64,000 nt of DNA, taken from Gamsiella multidivaricata (taxonomy: Eukaryota > Mortierellomycota > Mortierellomycetes > Mortierellales > Mortierellaceae). Below the pieces are notes generated by a model. The model had not been told where the DNA came from and made no database searches. It saw nothing but the letters and a program-made list of their open reading frames with translations. Numbering within the stretch: the stretch's first letter is position 1; the number at the start of each line of letters is the position of its first letter. Below, piece by piece: positions 34,681-46,644 of the stretch. Position numbers and translations under genes: made by a program. The stretch spans positions 124,001 through 188,000 of the forward strand of contig NW_026251749.1 in NCBI RefSeq assembly GCF_025024155.1. The letters run 5' to 3'.

Positions 34681-35373
34681 TGTGAGGGCAGAGTGAAGGC
34701 GAAAGAAAGGGTGGGTGTAAGAGGCGAGGTTGGTCTATGATGTGAGCCGTTTAGAGTTGAGCCGCACAAAAGGACGGAAATGGGTTCTGGGCACGGTGGT
34801 CAGTGCTACGAGCCAGGCGTAGAGCCAATCAATCCGGATTACGGCACCCCAAGAATCTCCTCGGAGTAAGCTACAAACCCCTTAAATTGGACCATGGAAA
34901 GCAAAATGATATATTCAAGGATGCTGGGTTTTTGCGTTTGCTGTGAGTCGGCACCATTTTTTGCATAGCTGTGACATGACCTTTTCTTTGCACCACCCAC
35001 CCATGCCCCCTTTGCACCTTCTTCACACCTCTTTCGCTGCTCGCTGACAGACAGTTCTGTCCACTCACTAACAACACTCGTGGATGCCTCTTCAAGGGCT
35101 TACTAGGGCACAAGTGCCTATGTCAAGGCAAGGGCAGGGGAGAGGGGGCGTGGATTTAGCGCACATTATTAATTTACGCGTTTCTAGATAGGCGTTTTAT
35201 TTTGGCATCTCTCAATATTATAGCACAAGGGCATGGCGGCCAATGATTAGGCTGTATGCTTCGCCTCGCCCTTGCCGTCGATGCAGAATATTCACACTTT
35301 CTACACTCCTTTTATCTCTCACGGTTTTTTACTCCTGTTTTCGCCTCCGCTCCTCCCTTCAACAAAGGCCAGC
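34681..35373. other. Intergenic region
   Basis: No gene seen. Pyrimidine-rich stretches lie directly before the frameshifted gene at 35374 and may be its promoter. Confidence 0.35.
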
Positions 35374-36038
35374 ATGCCATCTGATATCGCAGACCAACAA
35401 CACTCACGGGCCTTTCGGTTGCATGCATCTCTCTATACATCAGCTTCAGCTCTCGAAGCCATCATCATCCCTACTCGACTCAAAAAGAGAACCGGCCAGC
35501 ATACCATTCTGTGGAAGATATCCAGCAGTTCCTCGAAAATGCCAAGGGCGTGCTGAATGACAATGAAGCTATTCTGTTCCTCAGCGACGACAGCGATACC
35601 TTTGAACAGTAAATCATTGAGGATTCGAGAATGGAAATAGAACTGGACTTAGTATGGAAAAAAGAATTCTCTCACTAACTATCGTCCTTCACTGCTCATT
35701 GGGGGCATAGCGTTACCCTTCTAAAGACCATCCACTACCTGGGAACCGTTCTAAAGGTGACTGTCAGTGGCTCAGAGAAGAAGGATTTTGTTTCCTATGC
35801 AGCAAGTGCAGTTCCTCAACAGCATACCGCCCTAGTCCTCAAGGTATTATCGTCAGCTGGTGCGCCTGGACGCATGAATCAAGGCGTCACTTCAAACAAC
35901 AATCCCGTCCTCCACTCGAGAAACATCATGCGGGGCACTGCGATAATTGTTAGCGATCGCCCCTACCAGTTCACCTTGCAGTCTCAGTCCGTTCAGTTGG
36001 AGCAGTTGGATATCGCTGCAGCCATCCAGTCCGGATAG
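35374..36038 (+). pseudogene. Two-exon gene with a one-base frameshift; Mortierella-type N-terminal module
   Basis: ATG at 35374 opens a frame whose product (SRAFRLHASLYTSASALEAI, IIPTRLKKRTGQHTILWK) resembles a short module I recall at the N-terminus of many predicted Mortierellaceae proteins. After TGGAA (35512-35516) one base is missing: the next frame continues DIQQFLENAKGVLNDNEAIL, while the original frame ends at 35556. A GTAAAT donor at 35609 and a CATAG acceptor ending at 35710 join exon 1 to an exon at 35711-36038. That exon continues the same module (TLLKTIHYLGTVLKVTVSG, like a PLRI-HHPGVVLEVV core) and ends with TAG at 36036. The splice restores the shifted frame exactly, so only the single missing base breaks the gene. 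It is either a young pseudogene or a sequence error. Family recognition is from memory; function unknown. Confidence 0.55.
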
Positions 36039-36612
36039 GCGGATCTCACCACGGTTATGAAGGCAGAGATGTAGGACTCCCTATCTATACGAACATTTCT
36101 ATTTCAGAAAATACAAACAAACTCGTAGTAAGGTCAAGGTCCCGATTTACGGCCAGCACATGAGCGGTCTCGAACATCCCTCCACAAAATGATTGTCTCC
36201 TCGACTACACTATCAACCTAAGGTCGCTCATCCTTCGATATACACCAATGTGGTATAGCGATGAACGGTCCTGTTTCCGCGACGAAACACCTAGTTTACC
36301 GCACATACCATCTATAGATCTGACCCGCGACTCCACAGAGTAATCTACGCAAACATATAACACCAAGATTCTTGAGTATTAGTAACTAGTCGAGGGTAAG
36401 AAATAAGAATAAGCCGAGTACTGTACACACCGTCTCTTCTCTACCTTGCATCTTTCAATATTCACAACACCGATTTGATGATAGCCAGCTGCGTTATTAG
36501 GGCATTTATTAATTCAGATGTTATTAGAAATTATGAGTATGGAAAAAAAGGTTATGTAGAAGTGTATGAGATATATACAACTTGTGTGCTGCCTGCGACC
36601 ATCGACGTGTAT
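36039..36612. other. Convergent intergenic region
   Basis: Holds the 3' flanks of the frameshifted gene and the RhoGEF gene. No gene-like feature was seen. Confidence 0.35.
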
Positions 36613-39600
36613 TCATCCAGCGCGCACAAGGCTCCCCTCGACCCTCATCGCATCCGGTACCAACTTCGCTCCCTTTTCACTCCCAGCCTTTCCATTTTCC
36701 ACCACGTCCTCCAACGACATATTACTCAACGCCAGCGCAGCCGCAAGACCAGGGGTTTGGTGCTTACTTAGCGTTGCCTGGTAATATTGCCATCCTCCAC
36801 CAGACTCGAGTACCTTGATCTGGTCGTCTGTCAGGCCCAGGTAGCAAGGGTCACACAGTTTCTCGGCCTGGCCGTGTCCACTGTCGGTATTGCCCTTGAT
36901 CCCGCGCCAGCCATTTCCGAATCCGCCATATCCACTACCGCTGTTGTTGTTGCTGTTGGAATCATTGATGTTAAAGCTCTGGCTACGCTGAGGGAGAACT
37001 CCAGTCAAGTCGCTGCGAGTGCCAGTCTCGACAGCGCTGTCTGACGCGCTCTGTGGCAACCCCGGTCTTGTCAAATCTTGAGGATCTGCAGCATCCTCTT
37101 GTTGCTCAGGATCTACAGTGATATCTTCGGCATTGAGATCGAGGCCTCGGGCTTTCGCCTCCCGTTCTGCTTGGAGACCCATCAAGAATAGTTGATCGAT
37201 TTGTTTCTTAGTCAGGCAATCGGAGCAAACAACTCTGCGGCACTGCGAGCAGACATTCTATAAATCGTTTAGGAGAAATTAAAACATGCATTGTTTAGAA
37301 TAAATACCACCAAAAAAGATAAGAACCATTACAGGTCGTAACCGGCCCTGCGTCTTTAATTTTTCTTGTCAACTTACCCTCCATTTGAACATGCTGAACT
37401 CTGTCCTGCAGAGACCACATTCCTTAACCTGAGTTGCGTTGTTATCCGCCCCGTTCGCAAAATGGCTACCGGACCTACGGTTATAGGCACGCGTATTCTC
37501 TCCCGAATTGGCTTCCGTACCCAGAATGTTGTCGTGGCCCGAGCGGCTTTTCATCTACAAGGCATACAACAGAAAAGCAAAACATAGACGGTCAGAGTAT
37601 GACCACTAGAACCATGGTGCTCTCATATCGGTAATAGCTCTCAGGACTATGAACCTACCCGATTGAGTCCCGCCTCGACAAAGCCTCGAACCATCCCCGT
37701 GGCACCAATCGATGCGCCTGCCTCCTGTGCATAGTCTTCAGGCCGGATCATGACACCGTCTAGGCTTTGGTTACTCGTACGACGGGCAATCTCACCCTCA
37801 GCCCTACGCTGTTGTTGTTCAACAGTCGGCAAAAGCTCTTGCGAGATCTGGTTGGCAACAATAGGCTGGGAGAATTCCGCCTCCTCCGGGAACATGCTAT
37901 CAATGCAGTCGTCGCATGCTCTGCCAACCTTTTCAGAATGATTGCCAGTACCTTTGATCAGAATTGTCTATACAAACAAGAGCAATCAATAAGACTGTTA
38001 GCAATTTCTTTTTAAAAAAAATACATCAGTGATATTGAAAATGCACGAACGGGTTCTCCTGTACTTACTCGAGAGGAACATGAGTGGCAAACCACTTTTC
38101 CGCAGGCGCGACAATGATGCTTCCGCCTAAAGATGGTTCCAAACTCCTCAGTGCAAATCATGCATCGAGTCGCAGAGTGATCCGGCACCCAAACCGGCGC
38201 GTTATAATTCTCCACCACCCGCATCGGTTGCTGCTGCTGCTTCTGCGCCGCTGCATTCTGGTATCCTCCATCTACCACTGGCCAGGTTCCAAAGGCGCCC
38301 GGAACCTCTGAATCGGGGCTCATGGGGCTGCTGAACGTATTCATTCTCGATTCGCTACCAAACGATGTCGGAGACCACAATCCGGCCTCACGTCGTAGCA
38401 GTCCCGCCCCAAAGCTCGTAGCCGCAGCACTGATACTCTGCATCGGCGTGATCGAGATTTTGAGGGTCCTTTTGGCCGAGAGATATTCCTGTGTAGCCCT
38501 ACGGATCGCTACCATCCAGGCCTCCTTCTCCTTCGGCGTATCGACATAGACCTGCGACGACTTCTCGGGGCTAATAATCTGGAAGGCATTCTTGGTCGGA
38601 TCCGGGTCCTCGGCCCCAATGACCGTACTGTTCTCAAGCCCGACTTTGCGATGGAATGTCAGTGTGTCATCCAACGGGTTCATGCTGGGGCTCGTCCACA
38701 CAATACAGTCCGAGAACAAGATGATCTCCCGGAGCTGGATATTGCGGCGACAAACCTTCCAGACGTTCCCGCGCTTCAGAAGCACGCGACCAGGAATGAC
38801 GAGCGGTTCAGACATGCCCGTGATCCTAGACTGAAGGTTGACCATCTCCACAAACATCTCATGCTGGCGAATTGTCTCGTTCACAAAGTTGGCTGTCTGC
38901 TCCATTGATTCGAACGCGGTCTGGAGCTTGCGATGGTCTGGGTGGTCGTCGGGGGTATGGCGCAAGAGACTCTCGAGGAGCATACGGTATCGTGGGATTC
39001 TCTGAACAGGGAGCATCAAGTAAGCCTGAAAGTCAAGACTCTTGCACTCTGGTTTTTTCGCAGTGGCCTACTCATAGTCATATTATCGCATTTTTGTGTT
39101 ATATTGTCAGTCATCAAATTCACTTTTCAAACATAATGCTCAGCGCACCAAAAAAACGTCTCATACCTTGAGAAACTCTGTAAAGCGCTCGTTACGGCTC
39201 ATGCAGTCGTTGATGTGAGTGAGAGCAGAGGTATAGGTCTTGACGTAGTTGGAATACATCTTAAGGAACGGAGCCTGCGCAAAAGAAAAGCAATCATATA
39301 ATACAGCATTGGTCAACACGTTTCTTCATTGCTCTATCAAAATAGCTGTCCATTGCAGACAAAACACTTACAATTTCGATAAAGATATCGCCGACACTCC
39401 AGTCTGTATCCAGTACCAACATTTGCTCCTGCTCACCTCCCTGAGTACCAACAGTGACCATAACCTGCTCCAGCTTTTGTTTCGCACCACGACGATTCTT
39501 TGATGAGCGCTGGCTGCCTTCATCGCCTTCCTGGTCCCTGGTCTCGTCAGTCTCATCCTCATCACTCTCCCAGCCTGTTGAAAAAGTCGTTCCGCAAATC

Positions 39601-41414
39601 CGGGTCTCGAGCTGTGTGAGAAGCAGCGTGTTGATCTGCAAAATCTCTGAAAAGTTGGAAAAGATCTCCCCGACCGACTTCTTTGAGAGCAGAGGTACTG
39701 CCGAGGCTGGTAGCGTCGAGTTGAATCCCACAGTCGATGAGGCATAGTAGGGAGCACCCGTAGCTGCGCCTGTTCCTGCTCCTGCTCCTGCACACGACCC
39801 GCTGGCATTGGCGCTATTGTTTAGGTTGAAGCCAGTAGTTGTGTTCATGCCCGAGTTGTTCCCGCTTGAGTACGGTGCATTCAAGGGTTCGTAAAACAGG
39901 GTCTGCAGGACCACAAGCCCGTCCACATACGATCGCTCCGTCCTCAAGATTTCCAAGATAATCTTTTGACGTTCTTCCGTCAGTGTCTTGTTGCTATAAA
40001 CTGTGCTAGACAGAAGCGACGACTTTGGGAACGATCCCTTGTTGAAGGGCGAATTGATCGGCGACGTTGAGCAGGTGGACAAGGTCGAGGATCTCCGTAG
40101 GGCCAGAGGAGACTTTGTGTTCTTGATCGCCTTGGGGGCTGGTGGTGGTAGACTAAAGGTACTCGGGCTCTGAGACAGCCCTTCGAACGATGTTACTGTC
40201 AATGGATCAATCGAGCTCTGATTCATCTGGTTCGAAGGTGGCTGAGACAAATCCAAGGAGGAGGCATTCGGGGTCATGGTGTAAAAAGTACTGGTCGAGT
40301 TCTGGCGAGTGTGAGTGGCATGGTATTGACAGGAGTGATTCTCCAGATTGGTCGTTGACGACGCGTTCGATGCCGAGTACTGGAAGCGCTCCTCGCCGTT
40401 GGCTGAGTTCAACCTATCGCCCTGATCGGTCTGTGAATCGGTCTCGTCAACGTCTGGAAGATCGTACAGTCTCCATCCAGGCTTGGGCAGCGGCATCGAT
40501 GCATGTCTATTAGCTTTCTCTGGGTTTTCAGGTGTGAAGGACTCGCTGTTGTGTGAAGGATCCACGCCAGCAGCGAAGGCTGACGTGGAAGGCAAGGACG
40601 ATGAGAATGAGTCCGTCGCGGCGGTATCGTCCAAATGATCTTCGATAGTCCGATGAGGAGAGGTGGATCGCATGACGATATGACGGGGGTAACTATTGCT
40701 GCTGTGAGGGATGGATGATACGACGGAGGAAAGAGACACTGCTGTGGACGAATGCGATGTTGAACGCGAGATTTGATCAGATGTCTGAGCTGAGGTAGTA
40801 GAAGAGAGCGATGTCTCTGTAGGGGTGACCTTCTGGGGTTGCAGACTGAGCCGTGCCCGCCTCCGTGAGGTTGAATTGGCAAAGACTGCGGGGGACCCGT
40901 CAGCCAGAGTGGGTATAGATGAGTTTGGGTTGAGCATCATTTTACTAAGTCGGTCGATCTTGGTCAGTCGTGAACGTGCACTCCCGCTGAAATTCCTGCG
41001 CTCTTTGTGGTTCATAACGACACTGGGTGGGACGCTTTGCGCCGTGGCGGACGAAGCAGCTGTGGGAGAGGCATCTGTACGGCCGTGGTGAGGACGCTGG
41101 TTGAGGGTCATGACCGAGGTCGTTTCTGGCAAGGCGGTTGAGGGCGATGCTCTGTTGGTGGGGAAGAGCCATGATTGCCGGATAGATGGCGAGTGGTTGA
41201 GGCGTCCGCCAGGGTGTCCCTGGTGCTGCCGGACGCGCTGGTGGATGTTATATGACTGATGACTGTGGGCAGGCGGTGGGTGTGAGGCTGATGTGGGGTT
41301 GGAAAGGAGAGGAGATGAAGCTTGGTCGGGGCCACCGGTGAGTACGGGACCCGGCAAGGTGGTCTCTAGCGTGATCTGACGATCGACGACAGTCTGTGCG
41401 CTTTTGTTTGCCAT
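36613..41414 (-). CDS. RhoGEF with DH, PH, FYVE and a second FYVE-like zinc finger
   Basis: Six exons on the minus strand: 41414-39372, 39274-39167, 39025-38069, 37967-37659, 37554-37378 and 37257-36613; 1412 aa. All introns are phase 0 with GTAAGT, GTATGA or GTAGGT donors. Residues 1 to about 470 are Ser/Pro-rich and probably disordered. The Dbl-homology (DH) domain starts at EERQKIILEILRTERSYVDG and continues through exons 2-3 (MLPVQRIPRYRMLLESLL). A PH domain follows (RVLLKRGNVWKVCRR). A canonical FYVE finger has WVPD, RRKHHCR and eight cysteines across exons 3-4. A second finger across exons 5-6 has four CxxC pairs (CGLC, CSQC, CSDC, CDPC). The order resembles FGD-type Cdc42 exchange factors that act on PI3P-containing membranes. 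The in-frame ATG at 41414 was chosen because the frame upstream is a hexanucleotide repeat without ATG. Confidence 0.88.
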
Positions 41415-41465
41415 GTCAAAGGCTTTGTAATGCTCTGTGAGCAGGGTCAGGTAGGGGACAGGGGT

Positions 41466-41508
41466 CAGGTACAGGTGCAGGTACAGGTACAGGTACAGGT
41501 ACAGGCAC
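41466..41508. repeat. GGTACA hexanucleotide repeat
   Basis: About seven tandem copies of a GGTACA-type hexamer 50-95 bp upstream of the RhoGEF ATG. It keeps a frame open upstream of that gene without an ATG. Confidence 0.8.
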
Positions 41509-41706
41509 AGGGTCACAGTAGCAGATGATCACCCAAGGGAGTAAAGGAGCAAGCGGAACAGAAAGGGGCGGTTTAAACGGCAGACCTAGTCAAAACCCTT
41601 TTTGGCAAAGAAAGCAGGGCAAAGGCTCAAGAGGATTGGCTGGGGAACGTGTAAAGAAGAACGCGAACTGTAAAGGCTAATAGGAATTCGCGAGAATATA
41701 TACACG

Positions 41707-41720
41707 GTGCACCGGTGCAC
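41707..41720. promoter_or_regulatory. Perfect 14-bp palindrome in the RhoGEF 5' flank
   Basis: GTGCACCGGTGCAC is a perfect inverted repeat about 290 bp upstream of the RhoGEF ATG. It could bind a dimeric regulator; no factor is implied by the sequence alone. Confidence 0.25.
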
Positions 41721-43397
41721 TGTAGAGGGGACCTTAATTTGGTGGCAAAGATATTTTATCACGCCGAAGAGGGAAGCGTACAGTATGCAGTGTAGATTGT
41801 GCAGTGTAGAGTGTGCAGTCTAGAGTGTGCAGTGTGCAGACAGTGGAAAACAGAAGAAAGAGAGAGTGGATGAGTGGATGAGCTCCGGTGGCAAGGTGAC
41901 CGATGGTCAATGGAGAGCGCGGTTGAATGAGAAGAATGAGGACAGGAGCTAGAAGAGGTAGGAGGGAGCGGTAGCTGGTGGAGAGCTGTTGTTTGATACG
42001 TGTGATAGTCGCAGGTGGAAATTGTTTTTTGGTGTTCTATGTAGACAGATCGATAAATGACGCAGATGGGACTGAAAAGGAAGAAGCAGATTGGGAAGAA
42101 GGTAAGAAGAAAAGAGAATATGAGATGGGAAGGAAGGAAAAGAAGAAGAAGAAGAGGGAGGAGAGTAGTTCATGTCATGGTCAAGGGAGATGCCCTTTCA
42201 GTGCAGTGTTGGCTGCGTAATGTCGATGTGCCTGTGAGTCGTTGGTCTCTTGATCGTGAGTCTCCTGGTCAATTCCCTCCTCCGCGCTGGTTTTTTTTTG
42301 CGAGCGATGACATGTCAGGGACCCAATTCGCTTTGCCCTCCTCCGCACATTCAGACATCATAGAGGGAATGGTCGCTTTCTTTATGCAGCGAAACATAGA
42401 TGATCAGGCGGTGAGGGTTGAAAGGGGTACCCCACTGCGTGCGCGTGTGTGTGTGCCTGAAAAGAAAAAAAAAAAATAGGGTGTCCATGCCATTCATTCA
42501 CCCACATTTTACCAAATAACAAATACAAAAAAAAAGGAGTTGGCATGGCACCATCATGACCCTCCTGAGTGCTGAGTGGACTTTGATCGAGTCAACCCGA
42601 TCATGTTGCATATCTTTGGGAGAGCAATAAAAGGGTTCTGGGGTACATGACCACCATCAGCGCATGGCAAAGGAGAATCAGCGCGGATGCAAAAAAAGAA
42701 AAAACAGGGGTCAACCTCTTTCTTATTTTTGTACTCAGAAGCAACATCAACTCACTCATATCGACATCATCACGTCCTGCATGGCTACGCAGCTTTTTTT
42801 ATATATATTTTTACCCCTGTCTTGCCATCCGTTGTTCCATTCACCTTGGTGTCCAAGCTACTTAGCCCCTGGATCGCTAATACAGAAAGCCCGAAGAAGC
42901 AAGCAATGACGATACCCGCAGATCATCCATTATCGTGTGCCCCTTCCCATGTTCATTTCTTGTTGCCTGTGTCCTTGCCATTTTCTCATCAGTCCGGAAA
43001 AAGAGGCTGGCCATGGACTATCGCAGAATAGTAGACCAAGAAGCAGGTACGCCACATGGCTTCATAAAACAGCAATTCCTGCATGATGACGAGGAGGGAC
43101 TTTTCCTGGAGGGCTGAACTTCCTGCTATTTCTCTTACGGCTGCTTTGCACTGCTGCTATCCCTCAATCACGCTCTCTCACTCCTATGATGACCAGGTCA
43201 TCCCAACGTCTTGGGCCTACTTCAGCCCAAGCAGCTGTATATCTGCAATCAAAGATAGTTTGAATAGCGTTCATACGCCTTCCATACGTGTCATGAATCA
43301 ATACGGCAGGGGGGTTTTTTTTTTAATAAGAAAAGGATAGTGCCGAACACTATAAAGACTACAGAGCAGCTTTTCGCTTAAGTGGATGTACAGCGTG

Positions 43398-44542
43398 TTA
43401 ACGGTCATCCTCCCAATGTGAAAGTCGATCCAAGGCCTCAAGCCAGGGTTCACTGACGTTGCTATCTTGGCTGGACGTCCTCGACAGAGCGCGTCTCCGC
43501 TCCAGCACCGCAGTCCGCTTGCCGCACAAAGCCGTAGCCCAGTCAGAGGTATAGCCTTCATTGGCCGTGTCTATCTCCGTAGACCGGTCGACAGCATGCT
43601 GAGATAAAAGTGGAGGCTGCTGGGTACGGCCCGATTTCAACACAGGTCCGTCCTCAATCGGTGTGAAATAATCGATAAAGCTGAATCCCAGGTTACAGAA
43701 CGCGTGGGACAGCCTGCCTCCTGGACTCGTAGGCTTCAACCAGAGGTCATCGATGTAATCGTACTCGCTTGAATTTTGAGACACGGCAGGAGAAATGCTT
43801 GAGCGTTTGCGGTGATGCCGGCCATTCCGGCGGCGCTTATGTTTAGTCTGTCCGGAAAGGTCATGGCCAAGGCGTGAAGGCGGAGAAATTGGAGCTACAG
43901 GGGCTTCAGAAATGTGGGGAAAGGCAATAGAGGGTTGGGAAGAGAGCAGGACATCCCAGCAATCGTCTTCATCCTTTGAGAGCAATGAGCAGAGTGCCCA
44001 GGTATAGGCGCTCCGCCACGGTAGATCTGAGGAGTCGCTGTTGATGCTGAGAGAAGATGATATGTAGGCGTCAAATCTGCTTTTTATTGAGGCCATGATG
44101 TTTGTGGTGAAGTGGGGGAAATATCAGAAGTTGTGGGTTTGAAATGACGCTGGAGACCTTCCCTTGTTATAAGGAAGTACGGTGGAGCTGGAGCCGACCG
44201 AAGGTGTCCTTTTTTGGTGCCCGAGACATTCCCAATTGAGACAGAGTCGTTGCCGTGAATGGCCCGAGCACTCGAGCCATTCACGATCAAAGGCCGAGAC
44301 ATGCAGAACTCACGTCCCAATTTGGACTGGTTTGCTTGGATAGCATCGAGTAGCATCGGCAAAGTCGCCCTGTGGAGCTGCATGTAAAAGAAAACAAATA
44401 ATGGAATGTTCGTCAACCGATAGATACCTACTGCTTCACAAGGCAAAGGCACGACTGCGTGGAGCAACACGAGCGATTCCACATCCACATGCAAAGACAA
44501 GAGGAGGCGGACGAGGATAGAAATGCCGTTTATTACGATCAT
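43398..44542 (-). CDS. Unidentified protein, three-exon model
   Basis: Two minus-strand frames that overlap by 13 bases are better explained as one gene: exons 44542-44432, 44377-44181 and 44076-43398; 328 aa. The first intron (54 bp, GTAGGT to TGCAG) is convincing. The second (104 bp, GTACTT to GCAG) has a weaker donor but joins the frames exactly and avoids overlapping coding regions. The N-terminus is hydrophobic (SILVRLLLSLHVDVESLVLL). The rest is Ser-rich with a basic patch (KHKRRRNGRHHRKR, possibly a nuclear signal) and an acidic, Trp-containing C-terminus (EPWLEALDRLSHWEDD). I recognise no family. The alternative is two separate genes, of 134 aa (44542-44084) and 232 aa (44096-43398). 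Confidence 0.5.
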
Positions 44543-44568
44543 CTTATGAGCAGCTCAGCGAGCTGCTG

Positions 44569-46644
44569 CTAGTCATCGAAATTGTTTTCAAATGCAAGGT
44601 CAGGAATACTAGACGACGCCAACAGCTCTACATGCAGCCGCGCCAGTTTATCTTGGATGCCCTTGGTCAGAACACCAATCACTCCGCAGTAGACCTGTCT
44701 CAGGAAGGGATATCGTGTCCGGATCTCGGTCCAAGGTAGCGTGTCAACCTGAGTGCTCTGGAGCCCATAGAGATGCAAAACCTCTATCCGCTGATGCTGT
44801 CCAAACCCTTCGAGGACCTCTTTCCCGATCCCAGCAGCAGATAGCCGCAAGTTCTTGAGATTCGATAGCGTTATCAGCCGAAGCCTTGTCTTCTCAAAAG
44901 CATCAATCCTTGCCTGCCGATCACGCCATACTCTCGTGGCAGAAAAATCTCCCATACTGACATTACTACTGATATTGCTGGTATTGCTGTTGCTGTTGCT
45001 GTTGCTGCCACTGTTGCTCCCACCCATGGTGGTATTCCAGTTACTGTCACCATCTCCAGATGCAGGACTATCCACAGCCATTTTGAACACACCTTGAAGG
45101 TCCAGCTGCTCCAATGTCCAGCGGCAGGCCCAGGGCTCCTCAAAAATAGTTGGCGTCATACCATACGCCTGCAGACCTAAAACTCGCAACTCATGACATG
45201 CCGTCAACACGGCCTTGATCCCTTTATCTGTCACAAATGCACAAAAGTAAATGGCCAGCTTTCGAAGACTGTGGGCGTGGCGGAGGGCTACAATTTCCAG
45301 GGTCTCGTCATGAAGCGCAGCCAGGTCGCAAAGATGAACGTGAGCAACGAGCTGGTGGGTGCTCTTGAAGAAATTATTGAGACCCGTAGACGTAAGCTGT
45401 TTGCAACTCGATAAAGATATGCTTGTGAGAGACCGCAGACTTCGAGCGATGCCTTCTAGCGCATCATCCGTGATGGTGTCACAAGAGTGTAGGTGCAGTG
45501 CCGTCAGATGATGACATCGCCCTAAAATATATCCCAGACAGGCGTTCGACGTGTGGGAGCTGGTGATGGATAGAAAAATGAGGCTGAAAGGTTCTTCTGC
45601 TGTTGCTATTGCCATTGTCGTTACTGGTGTTGGTGCTGATGATGATTCATCCTCGCCCTCTGAGGCTGAGGACGAGGCTGAAGTTGTCAAGGTTGATGAT
45701 ACAGAGGTCGATGTTGAAGATACTGAACTCGATGACCCTGAAGTTGAAAGCCATGATGCTGTTCCACTTCGCGTGCGATTATTTTTCTTTTTCTTGTTCC
45801 TTTTGCTCTTGCCGCCTTTCTTCTTTGGATCCTCAATATCCGCGTCCACCAACTTGACTGTATGAAGAGCAGAATGGCTACTCAACACCGAACATAGCGC
45901 CTTAACGGGCATCCTGACCGATCTCTGGAAGATAAGCTCAAGGTGCTCGAGCCTTTTGGATGCACACGTCTCAATGGTTCTCAGTAAGGCACTGTCATCT
46001 GAGCTGTTGATGATAGCGTCTGGCTGCGGATCCGCATCCTCTTCATCCTTCTCATCCTCGACTAACTCTTCAAACGGCAAATCCAGCTCCAGCCTTCGCA
46101 ACCTTGTCAACGCCCTCAACATCGGCTGCAGCACTCTGATCGGAATTGCAGTCTCGGCCAGTTTGACCTGCTGCAGATTCACACAGTGAATAGAGAGCCG
46201 CAGTAGAGCGTGAGAGGTCAGCCAAGAGGCATTAAGTCGTCGGACGTGGTGCCCAAATCGACTAAGGCATTCTACTGAAAGAACATAACGCTCGTCTTGG
46301 TGGTACTGGGCTGGAGAGACAGCGAAGGAGGAAGTCGAACGCGGGGTGTGAGCCCGAAAGACTGGGTGGGGTTGGGTCAGGGTCAGGGTTTGCCACAGGA
46401 AGGGCGTCCAAACTCTGGACCATGGTTTACTGACTAAACAGGCTGTGACCAGATGCTTTGGCTCGAGATACCGCTGGAGCGCATATGCCAGCTCTGGCAT
46501 ATGAAGTATGGCATCGATAGTGGCGACGCTTTCCTCCTGCTCCAGTTCTAGTTCTAGTTCTAGTTCCAGTGTCCGTTTCTGTTCAAGTTCAAGTTCCTGC
46601 TCTTGTTCCTGTTGCGGTGATGGGTCGGTTGTTTGATGAGTCAT
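44569..46644 (-). CDS. F-box/LRR protein
   Basis: A single exon of 691 aa from ATG at 46644 to the stop at 44569; the frame extends five codons further upstream without an ATG. It begins with a Glu/Leu/Gln-rich tract encoded by a GAACTGGAG-type minisatellite (about 46547-46612). An F-box follows (ILHMPELAYALQRYLEPKHL, SKPWSRVWTPFLW). The rest is leucine-rich repeats (LTALHLHSCDTITDDALEGI, LTSISLSSCKQLTSTGL, LRKLAIYFCAFVTDKGI) of the Cys-containing Fbxl type. It is broken by a Lys-rich plus Ser/Thr-rich insert around residues 275-345 and a GSNSNSN insert near residue 540. It should be the substrate receptor of an SCF ubiquitin ligase. Substrate unknown. It shares a 368 bp 5' region with the divergent alkyltransferase gene. 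Confidence 0.82.
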   Translation of the reverse strand: MTHQTTDPSPQQEQEQELELEQKRTLELELELELEQEESVATIDAILHMPELAYALQRYLEPKHLVTACLVSKPWSRVWTPFLWQTLTLTQPHPVFRAHTPRSTSSFAVSPAQYHQDERYVLSVECLSRFGHHVRRLNASWLTSHALLRLSIHCVNLQQVKLAETAIPIRVLQPMLRALTRLRRLELDLPFEELVEDEKDEEDADPQPDAIINSSDDSALLRTIETCASKRLEHLELIFQRSVRMPVKALCSVLSSHSALHTVKLVDADIEDPKKKGGKSKRNKKKKNNRTRSGTASWLSTSGSSSSVSSTSTSVSSTLTTSASSSASEGEDESSSAPTPVTTMAIATAEEPFSLIFLSITSSHTSNACLGYILGRCHHLTALHLHSCDTITDDALEGIARSLRSLTSISLSSCKQLTSTGLNNFFKSTHQLVAHVHLCDLAALHDETLEIVALRHAHSLRKLAIYFCAFVTDKGIKAVLTACHELRVLGLQAYGMTPTIFEEPWACRWTLEQLDLQGVFKMAVDSPASGDGDSNWNTTMGGSNSGSNSNSNSNTSNISSNVSMGDFSATRVWRDRQARIDAFEKTRLRLITLSNLKNLRLSAAGIGKEVLEGFGQHQRIEVLHLYGLQSTQVDTLPWTEIRTRYPFLRQVYCGVIGVLTKGIQDKLARLHVELLASSSIPDLAFENNFDD

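Larger units (their letters stand above)
41415..43397. other. Intergenic region with minisatellites
   Basis: About 2 kb without a gene. It holds the RhoGEF promoter, a short repeat of GTGCAGTGTAGA-type words at about 41781-41843, purine-rich AGAAGAAG stretches near 42090-42160 and several A runs near 42465-42535. Open frames of 60-140 codons here are low complexity and show no domain. Confidence 0.4.

Noticed and set aside
42057..42479. 140-codon plus-strand frame with a Lys/Arg/Glu-rich stretch
   Set aside because: Encoded by a purine-rich AGAAGAAG tract and flanked by low-complexity sequence; no domain.
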